From the IMG/VR virus record IMGVR_UViG_3300017971_000391, positions 1 to 46,829 of that record: a stretch of DNA of 46,829 bases; one strand, 5' to 3'. Positions 24,273-30,432 of this stretch are shown one piece after another; within the stretch, counting starts at the first letter, position 1, and every line of letters begins with the position of its first letter. The stretch comes from a virus. Made by a program: the position numbers and the translations under genes. Under the pieces are notes generated by a model that searched no databases, had not been told where the DNA came from, and saw nothing but the letters and a program-made list of their open reading frames with translations.

Positions 24273-24296
24273 CGTTGTTCACACAGAGGAGTAGCC

Positions 24297-24602
24297 ATGT
24301 CAACAGTCCTAGTCCCAGTCAATGAGTACTGCACCGTGCGCGAGCTTGCCAAAGAAAGCAAGTCAGTCATCGCGATGCCAGAAGGGTACAACAAGAGCCA
24401 ACTGATGCGCTGTGAAGTGCTTCAGGTCAGCCCGTTCGGCCTACGCGCCCTCGCCGGCCCCACCTCCCGCGAAGCCCACCAATTCACCACCGGGGCCGTC
24501 GTTCTTTGCGACAGAGGGTCCGCCATCAAAACCGACGACGATGAAGTCCTGCTCGTACGCATGGATGCAGTCGTGGCCGTCGAAGTCGAAGTCGAAGGAT
24601 AA
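24297..24602 (+). CDS. GroES-like (Cpn10-fold) co-chaperonin
   Basis: The start ATG 24297 follows GAGGAG; the frame is open upstream but there it crosses the terminator. The 101-residue product follows the GroES strand plan: VLVPVNEY at the start, VIAMPEGYNKSQLMRCEVLQVSP, then TTGAVVLCDRGSA and a last strand pair DDDEVLLVRMDAVVAV, equivalent to the GroES ending E-x-x-I-L-R-x-x-D-V-L-A-V. Length matches GroES (about 95-110). Residues about 20-30 could be the mobile loop that binds GroEL. Phage co-chaperonins of this kind (for example T4 gp31) redirect host GroEL to capsid folding. The similarity is by fold pattern, so confidence is moderate. Confidence 0.6.
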   Translation: MSTVLVPVNEYCTVRELAKESKSVIAMPEGYNKSQLMRCEVLQVSPFGLRALAGPTSREAHQFTTGAVVLCDRGSAIKTDDDEVLLVRMDAVVAVEVEVEG

Positions 24603-24626
24603 CCCGAAAGGAACCGAGGGACCGAC

Positions 24627-24821
24627 ATGCTCATAAAGGTAGGAGATACCATTCGGACAGACTTCTGCACCGGCGATGTCCAGGAGATCATCGACGGCAT
24701 CAAAAAGCGTTGGACGAGCGACATCTACTACCGCATCAAGGTCACTGATCCCAAGGTGCACTGGCGTCGCCGTAATCAGATTGTCAAAATCGAGGAGGTG
24801 AAGCAGCACCATGCGAACTGA
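24627..24821 (+). CDS. Small hypothetical protein, SH3-like
   Basis: A 64-residue basic protein preceded by GAAAGGAACCGAGGG. The pattern IKVGDTIRTDF...YYRIKVTDPKVHWRRRNQIVKIEEV suggests a single small beta barrel. Its C terminus overlaps the exonuclease start by 11 nt and carries that gene's ribosome site (GAGGAGG), so the two are coupled. It may be a nucleic-acid-binding accessory factor; no family is recognised. Confidence 0.5.
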   Translation: MLIKVGDTIRTDFCTGDVQEIIDGIKKRWTSDIYYRIKVTDPKVHWRRRNQIVKIEEVKQHHAN

Positions 24822-25656
24822 AATTCCGGTTAACTACGACCTACCACCCGAGATCACTCACCAGGAGTTACTCGACCACCTGATGAACAACAGGCGGGTC
24901 ACGTTGTTCTTCGATATCGAAACCCGACCCGCAGACCGTGAGACCCTTGACGATCTCTTCCAGGACGAAGAGGTTAAGCTACCCGAAAACCCCGGGGTCT
25001 TTGATCCTAACAAGATCAAGTATGGAAACACAAAGGACCCTGCAAAACGCGAAGCCAAGCGCAAGGACGAGATGGCTAAGCATGATGCTGCGTTGGCGAG
25101 TTGGCATGATGATTGTCAACAGGCGAAGGATGATGCATGGGCAGCTTTTGTAGACAGGGCCACCCTCAGCCCAGTATCAGGACGGGTACTGGCCGTTGGC
25201 TACGGATTGAAACGAGGCGACGGCGTCCAGCTATGCCTGGATGTTGAGGCCGACAAGGAGATGGATCTGCTGCTGAGGTTCTGGAAGTTTGTTGCGCTCC
25301 TCAAGAAGAGGAGCGGCAAACTTGTCTCTTACAATGGGAATCGATTTGATATCCCGTTCTGTGTGCGACGGTCGTGGGCGTATGAGGACGTAACTCCTCT
25401 GAACCTGCGGACGAAGTACAACAAGATGGAAGACTTCTGCGTTGATGCTTACGAGCACTACAAGTGCGGAGACTACCAAGCCAACATCAAGCTGGACGCA
25501 CTCGCCCGGATGATGGGCGTCCAGCGGAAGTTGGAGGGCATGACAGGAGACATGTTCTGGAAAGAGTACAGGGACAACCCTGAGAGGGCCATGGACTATC
25601 TGGCCCTCGACATCCACTCGCTGGCTGAAGTGGCCATGCGCATGAGAATTGCCTAA
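24811..25656 (+). CDS. DEDDy 3'-5' exonuclease (stand-alone proofreader)
   Basis: A 281-residue protein with all DnaQ-like motifs: Exo I FFDIETRP (Asp35, Glu37), Exo II SYNGNRFDIPF (Asp180) and Exo III YLALD (Tyr263, Asp267), the Tyr marking the DEDDy group. Between Exo I and Exo II about 80 residues (45-125) are a charged, Lys/Asp-rich helical insertion (KDPAKREAKRKDEMAKHDAA) not usual in compact DnaQ domains. The DnaE-type polymerase at 39527 has no exonuclease domain of its own, so this protein is its likely proofreader in trans, or it acts in recombination. It has a GAGGAGG ribosome site. Confidence 0.85.
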   Translation: MRTEIPVNYDLPPEITHQELLDHLMNNRRVTLFFDIETRPADRETLDDLFQDEEVKLPENPGVFDPNKIKYGNTKDPAKREAKRKDEMAKHDAALASWHDDCQQAKDDAWAAFVDRATLSPVSGRVLAVGYGLKRGDGVQLCLDVEADKEMDLLLRFWKFVALLKKRSGKLVSYNGNRFDIPFCVRRSWAYEDVTPLNLRTKYNKMEDFCVDAYEHYKCGDYQANIKLDALARMMGVQRKLEGMTGDMFWKEYRDNPERAMDYLALDIHSLAEVAMRMRIA

Positions 25657-25669
25657 TAGAGGAGCCCAC

Positions 25670-26926
25670 ATGTCGAAGAAAATCTGGCCGAATGACGTTG
25701 TGATCGATGTCCTAGGGGTCACCGGTGAACTATGGTCTGGCAAGACACTGTTCGCCTGCTCCATTGACCCCGCTAACACGCGACAGTATGACTTTGAGAA
25801 GTCAGCAGGCTCGTACGGCGGACTCGGTGTTGACCGAGTTGATGTGCCGACTGTGATGATGGAAGCGTTCGCCAAGAGCAAGAAGCCGTATACCCCCATG
25901 GACGTATTCGTGTGGTGGTACAACGACATCAAGAAACTCGAGCCCGGACAGTTCTCTGTGGTGGTCGCCGACCCAGTCAGCGACATCGAAGACGGGCTGG
26001 TCGAATGGGTCAAGTCGCGCCACAAAGAGTGGGGCTTCAAGACCGCGGATGCGTTCTACTCCACAGGCGGGATCTTCTGGTCGAAAGTCAAGAGCGAGTG
26101 GAAGCGTGTGTTGGCTGACTTGTCCTCGCGGTGCGAGACGTTCGTGTTCACAACGCACTTGAAGAAAATCTGGAAGCATGGCAAGCCCACGAAGCTCTCC
26201 GAGCCCAAGGGCAAGTCCACGCTGATGGAGTTGTCGTCGTTGTTCCTGTACCTTGAGCGTCCTTCCGAACAGATGGTACCGAGTGCCAACGTTCTAAAGT
26301 CACGGCTGGCTATCACCAGCATCAAGAACGGGGAAGTTGTTGTGGTGCCATGTTTGCCGCCGCGGATCGAAGTGGCTACTCCGAAGCAGATTCGCGAGTA
26401 CATCGTGACTCCGCCTGACTACGACAACCTGAAGGAAGACGAAGTCGAGAAAGAGCGCGAACTGTCGGAAGCCGACAAGCTGGAACTGGAACGTGAGATT
26501 GCCGCTGACAAGCGGGCTGCAGAAGAAGCCTCGCTGAAAGCCGCCGAGACCCATAAGAACATCCAGTCGGCGAGAGAGCTTGCGATGCAGCGGCTGCAGC
26601 CGAAGAAAGAAGAGTCCAAGGAAGGGCCGAAGGAAGAGCCGCAGCAGCAAGCGGCCAAGGAAGAGCCGAAGGAAGAGGTGAATGAGTCGCCAATCGACCC
26701 GTCACCGGAAGACAAGCTCACCCAGGAAGAAGCAGCGGCAGTGGTCCTCGAGATCATTGAGAGCGGACACTTGGTCGACGTCGCCCGCGCGGTCTACAAA
26801 AAGTTGTCAGAACGCGGAGTCGACATGAAGGGATTCACAAACCCCGATTGTCTCGAGTCTTACCTCATCCATCTCTCTGTCGAAGAGGCAGAGGGAATGA
26901 AGAAGTGGATGAAAACTTTGGGATAG
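25670..26926 (+). CDS. Sak4-like / AAA_24 RecA-fold ATPase with acidic tail
   Basis: The start ATG 25670 follows GAGGAG (25659-25664). The 418-residue product has Walker A GELWSGKT (residues 19-26), Walker B in FSVVVADPVSD (about 100-110), and the YDFEKS strand typical of AAA_24/Sak4 single-strand annealing ATPases. An R-x-Lys strand (FVFTTHLKKIWK) may be the sensor region. From about 255 to 345 the protein is a Glu/Lys/Gln-rich helical tail with repeated EEPKEE units, unusual for Sak4 (normally about 200-300 residues) and perhaps a docking arm for the SSB. The SSB-like gene follows on its own promoter, an arrangement common in phage recombination modules. Confidence 0.75.
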   Translation: MSKKIWPNDVVIDVLGVTGELWSGKTLFACSIDPANTRQYDFEKSAGSYGGLGVDRVDVPTVMMEAFAKSKKPYTPMDVFVWWYNDIKKLEPGQFSVVVADPVSDIEDGLVEWVKSRHKEWGFKTADAFYSTGGIFWSKVKSEWKRVLADLSSRCETFVFTTHLKKIWKHGKPTKLSEPKGKSTLMELSSLFLYLERPSEQMVPSANVLKSRLAITSIKNGEVVVVPCLPPRIEVATPKQIREYIVTPPDYDNLKEDEVEKERELSEADKLELEREIAADKRAAEEASLKAAETHKNIQSARELAMQRLQPKKEESKEGPKEEPQQQAAKEEPKEEVNESPIDPSPEDKLTQEEAAAVVLEIIESGHLVDVARAVYKKLSERGVDMKGFTNPDCLESYLIHLSVEEAEGMKKWMKTLG

Positions 26927-26929
26927 TCC

Positions 26930-26957
26930 TTGACTTTCCCAAAAAGTGTGCTATGTT
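26930..26957 (+). promoter_or_regulatory. Promoter P2 (sigma-70-like, extended -10)
   Basis: TTGACT (26930-26935), a 16-bp spacer, TATGTT (26952-26957) and TGC directly before the -10. It shares TCCTTGACTTT, the spacer length and GTxTGCTATG with P1. It begins four bases after the ATPase stop and drives the SSB-like gene through a leader hairpin. Confidence 0.75.
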
Positions 26958-26977
26958 TTACAGTAGGTTGATGATCA

Positions 26978-27024
26978 CGGCGGGGTGCACGTTCACCACC
27001 CCGCCGCACCTTTTGATTTTTTCT
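26978..27024 (+). terminator. Terminator-like leader hairpin between P2 and the SSB-like gene
   Basis: CGGCGGGGTG (26978-26987) pairs perfectly with CACCCCGCCG (26997-27006) around a nine-base loop. After four bases comes a broken T-rich tract (TTTTGATTTTTT, 27011-27022). The SSB start and its AGGAGA site lie just downstream. The tract is slightly displaced from the stem, so termination is probably partial: an attenuator or an RNA-stability hairpin. Confidence 0.6.
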
Positions 27025-27044
27025 CTTTAGGAGAACACGAGCTT

Positions 27045-27563
27045 ATGGCAGTCACACACTTCGACGAATTCGATCCCACCAAAGCAGACCAGGGCGGATT
27101 GCCCAAACCCGGCAAGTGCCAGTTGTTGGTCTCGGGAATCGAAGAGCACGACGACAGCGACCGACCGTACATTTCGGTCACGCACGAAATCGCCGCTCAT
27201 GAAGACGAAGATCAGGTCGGAAAGATCTCTTACAACAACTTCTCGCTGACCGGGAAGGCATCCCGCCGGGCTGTCATGTTTGCGGAAGCATGCGGCATCG
27301 TCACGAAGGAAGAGCTTGCACAGGCCGCGGCCGAAGGCACCTCGATTGACATTCCTTACGACAAGGCTTACGGGGCCGTGTACTTCGCAACGCTCGAAGA
27401 GAGCGAGTACAATGGCAAAAAGAAGTGTCGCGCCGAGTGGGACATCAAGCACCTCAACAACGAAGAGTGTGCAGACTACCCATGCAGCCCCGACTATCCA
27501 CGGCCGGAAGTCGCCGACAAGAAGGAAGACAACAAGGGCAACGCTGACAAAGCGCCCTTCTAG
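27045..27563 (+). CDS. SSB-like protein (DUF669-type), acidic tail ending in PF
   Basis: The start ATG 27045 follows AGGAGAACACG; the in-frame GTG further up lies in the leader hairpin and is rejected. The 172-residue product shows the pattern of phage DUF669-type ssDNA-binding proteins: KPGKCQLLVSG, FSLTGKASRRAVMFAEACG, a D-x-x-Y-x-x-AYGAVYF strand and ESEYNGKKK. The tail is acidic and ends ADKAPF, like the C-terminal tip by which bacterial SSBs recruit partners. It is flanked by its own promoter, a leader hairpin and a terminator, so it is a separately controlled single-gene unit as expected for an abundant protein. Confidence 0.75.
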   Translation: MAVTHFDEFDPTKADQGGLPKPGKCQLLVSGIEEHDDSDRPYISVTHEIAAHEDEDQVGKISYNNFSLTGKASRRAVMFAEACGIVTKEELAQAAAEGTSIDIPYDKAYGAVYFATLEESEYNGKKKCRAEWDIKHLNNEECADYPCSPDYPRPEVADKKEDNKGNADKAPF

Positions 27564-27601
27564 GTTCACCACCTTTCTAGGCTCGCCCGCCTAGGTCAAT
27601 T

Positions 27602-27641
27602 ACACAGGACTGGTTTCCTCCGCCAGTCCTGTGTTTTTTTT
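27602..27641 (+). terminator. Rho-independent terminator after the SSB-like gene
   Basis: A perfect 12-bp stem, ACACAGGACTGG (27602-27613) with CCAGTCCTGTGT (27623-27634), a nine-base loop and eight T residues. The 27642-27680 leader of the helicase gene shows no clear promoter, so the helicase probably relies on partial read-through. Confidence 0.9.
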
Positions 27642-27680
27642 GTCTAATCTTGCTTTGCTTCCTTTTCACGGGAAAAACAC

Positions 27681-30014
27681 ATGGAAACTTTGACCGTCGT
27701 TCTAATGGGTATAACCTGGCAATCCCCAGACGTCGATGAGGATGGGCTGGTATGGGGAATCTATCGAACCGAAGATCTTAAGGGCAAGCGCGTGGTGCTC
27801 AAGGGCAAGCTCTCTGAGAGCATGGCAAACCAGGGCATGATGTTCGACGTCACTGGCAAATGGCAACGCGACCGCAAGTACGGTATGCAGTTTGTCTTCA
27901 CCAACTTCTCCCGCCGCAAGCCCAACGGCCGCTGGGGATCCATCGCATTCATGATGCAGGCAGATGGCATCGGCGAGACGATCGCTGACCGTATCTACAC
28001 CAAGTACGGCGAGAAGGCTATCCAGGAACTGATCGACAACCCAGAGGGAGTCGCCGCGGCGATCCCCGGTCTGCGGACAGAGGTTGCGTTCGAGGCGTCT
28101 GAGACGCTCGCCCCATTGCTCAACGAGTCCAAGCTCAAGCTCCCGCTGTTGTCGTTGTTCAAGGGTACCAAGCTGCCCAGCAAGACTGCCAACCGCGTGC
28201 TCGACGCCAGGATACCAGACCCAGTTGATACGATCAAAAAGAATCCGTTCCTCTTGATGGACAACTTCAAGGGGATCGCGTTCAAGCAGTGCGACAGCCT
28301 CCGCCTCAAGCTGAAGCTGCCTACCGACATGCCCGAGCGGATCACCGCGGCATGTCTCCAGACGTTCAACGACGAGAGCGACCAGACGTGGCTCAACGAG
28401 GACACGATCACCAAGGGCATGAGCAAACTGCTCGACGCCCCGCAGGTGAACGCCAAGTACGACCTGGAGACGCTGGTGGAAGCCGGCAAGGTCGTGTCGA
28501 GGCAGGAAGATGACGACCAGGTGTTCTATGCTGAGACGAAGAAGGCAGCGGACGAGCAGGCAGTAGCAGCGGCACTCTTCCAACGTATGGAGGGCAAGTA
28601 CCCAAAGGCATTGTACGACGCCATTGACGCCATCGACGTGGATGATGAGCACGAGATCACCCAACACCAGAAGGATGTCCTGCTGCACAACATCAAGGCA
28701 GGTGGTCGCGTCCTCGTGCTGCCAGGCTCACCTGGTACCGGAAAAACGTATACCCTTGGCCGACTGTTGGCAGAATTCAGTGACTACCACGCGTGTGCTC
28801 CGACCGGCAAGGCGGCTCAGCGATTGACGCAGTCGCTCCCCGGGCGGACGGCGACCACCATTCACAGGATGCTTGAACCCAAGCCGATCTCCGGTGGCGG
28901 ATTCATGTTCACCCTGCAGAACCATGAGGTTGACTTCGACGTGGTGGCGGTGGACGAAGCGTCCATGGTCAACAATGACCTGGCAGCGTCGTTGTTCCGA
29001 GGTCTCAGCCCCCAGTCGTACCTGGTGTTGGTCGGTGATCAGAATCAGTTGCCACCTGTTGGGCCAGGAACCATGCTGCGAGACCTGCAGGCCACAGGGA
29101 AGTTCAAAGAGCTTCGCGACATCGAGCGGAACAAGGGCATGATCGTCCACAGTTGCGCCGCGATCCGCGACCGGAAGACCCCGAAGTTTCACATGACGCC
29201 AACACCTGGCACCAAGGTTATCGAGGAGAAGAATGTTCACCTTGCGATGGCTCCGAAGGACGACAAGAAGGCAGTGTGGATTGACAAGATTTGCCAGACC
29301 ATCGAGAGCGAAGGGCTCAGCTACATGGGCGGTACGACACGCTCCATGCAGGATATCCAGTTCATCACAGTTACACACAGAAATCCGTCTGTTGGCCGTG
29401 AGGTGCTGAATACGAAGCTGCAGGCGAGGTTCAATCCCAACGGCGGCGGGGACCATAAGAAGTTCCGAGTCGGTGACAAGGTCATCTGCACAGAGAACTG
29501 CTTCCTCAAGGCAGATGGCAAGACCGAGAAGGTGTTCGTTGCGAACGGTGACCTAGGGGTCGTGACGCAGAGCATGGAGAAGCGTGTCAAGGTCAAGGTA
29601 ACATCGAGCGGCGAAGAGGTGATGGTGCCGTGCGGCAAGGACGGCGTCGGCTGGGACCTTGGATACGCAATAACATGCCACAAGTTCCAAGGATCTGAGG
29701 CCCCGATCTGCATCGTGGTGATGGGGTCCGACTACGGATCCGAGATGGTGATGTCGCGTGAGTGGCTGTACACAGCCATCAGTCGCGCCAAGGAATGTTG
29801 CATCCTGATCTGCGGCCCAGGACAAGTGGCGGCACAAATACGCAAGGTGCGTATTCATGATAGACTCAGTTACATCCCGAAGTATTGGAGCCTGTGGAAT
29901 GGCGAAGTCAAGATGGCTACCGGACGAACCGAAGAAGCCGAAGAAGCCAAAGATTTTGAAACCGAAATGGTGCCTGATAGTCGACCGCCGAGAACAGATC
30001 CCCTGGACTTTTGA
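27681..30014 (+). CDS. recD2-like: RecD2-like SF1B DNA helicase
   Basis: A 777-residue protein. Residues about 1-330 are the OB-like and helix-hairpin-helix region of RecD2 (GIGETIADRIYTKYG; IPGLRTEVA). Helicase motifs follow: Walker A GSPGTGKT (about 349-356), motif II VDEAS (about 423), motif III VGDQNQLPPVG (about 450), motif V CHKFQGSE (about 665) and motif VI YTAISRAKE (about 696). These place it in the 5'-3' RecD/TraA group. It is longer at the N terminus than a minimal Dda helicase, as in RecD2. It may act at the replication fork or in recombination. Its last 116 bases overlap the ERCC4 nuclease gene in another frame. Confidence 0.9.
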   Translation: METLTVVLMGITWQSPDVDEDGLVWGIYRTEDLKGKRVVLKGKLSESMANQGMMFDVTGKWQRDRKYGMQFVFTNFSRRKPNGRWGSIAFMMQADGIGETIADRIYTKYGEKAIQELIDNPEGVAAAIPGLRTEVAFEASETLAPLLNESKLKLPLLSLFKGTKLPSKTANRVLDARIPDPVDTIKKNPFLLMDNFKGIAFKQCDSLRLKLKLPTDMPERITAACLQTFNDESDQTWLNEDTITKGMSKLLDAPQVNAKYDLETLVEAGKVVSRQEDDDQVFYAETKKAADEQAVAAALFQRMEGKYPKALYDAIDAIDVDDEHEITQHQKDVLLHNIKAGGRVLVLPGSPGTGKTYTLGRLLAEFSDYHACAPTGKAAQRLTQSLPGRTATTIHRMLEPKPISGGGFMFTLQNHEVDFDVVAVDEASMVNNDLAASLFRGLSPQSYLVLVGDQNQLPPVGPGTMLRDLQATGKFKELRDIERNKGMIVHSCAAIRDRKTPKFHMTPTPGTKVIEEKNVHLAMAPKDDKKAVWIDKICQTIESEGLSYMGGTTRSMQDIQFITVTHRNPSVGREVLNTKLQARFNPNGGGDHKKFRVGDKVICTENCFLKADGKTEKVFVANGDLGVVTQSMEKRVKVKVTSSGEEVMVPCGKDGVGWDLGYAITCHKFQGSEAPICIVVMGSDYGSEMVMSREWLYTAISRAKECCILICGPGQVAAQIRKVRIHDRLSYIPKYWSLWNGEVKMATGRTEEAEEAKDFETEMVPDSRPPRTDPLDF

Positions 30015-30432
30015 ATCGGTCACCATCGGGACTGGGAAGTCCGAGAAGCAACTGGTACTGAACCAAAAGCCCGGCACACTCCAGGCCGGCGACTATTCGA
30101 TCGAGGGTATGGAGGACCGCGTGGCGATCGAGCGGAAGAGCAAGGAGGACCTGTTCGGCACGCTCAGTCGGGGACGCGACCGGTTCATCAAGGAACTGAG
30201 CCGCATGAATGAGATGGAGTTTGCCGCGGTGATCGTCGAGTCGGACTGGCTCGACTGCATGCTGAACCCACCGGAGCGGAGCAAGATGGCTCCGGTCTCG
30301 GTGAACGGGATGCATGTGGCCTGGATGATCCGGTACCCCATGGTGCACTGGGTGTGGTCGCCGAGCCGGTTCGTTGCGATGAAGATGTGCTACAAGATTC
30401 TGGATCGATTCTATACGGAGAACTGTGAATGA
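29899..30432 (+). CDS. ERCC4-type (XPF/Mus81-like) nuclease
   Basis: The start ATG 29899 has GGAG eight bases upstream; the frame is open to 29857 but those residues look non-native. The 177-residue product has the ERCC4 nuclease core: VDRREQIPW, LQAGDYSIEG, then VAIERKSKEDLFGTL and RFIKEL, corresponding to the D-x-n-G-D/E-R-K-x3-D motif (Asp in AGDY, Glu-Arg-Lys-Ser). It lacks the HhH2 pair of XPF, so it is a compact phage version that probably cuts branched DNA. It overlaps the helicase by 116 nt and the primase by 4 nt (ATGA). Confidence 0.85.
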   Translation: MAKSRWLPDEPKKPKKPKILKPKWCLIVDRREQIPWTFESVTIGTGKSEKQLVLNQKPGTLQAGDYSIEGMEDRVAIERKSKEDLFGTLSRGRDRFIKELSRMNEMEFAAVIVESDWLDCMLNPPERSKMAPVSVNGMHVAWMIRYPMVHWVWSPSRFVAMKMCYKILDRFYTENCE

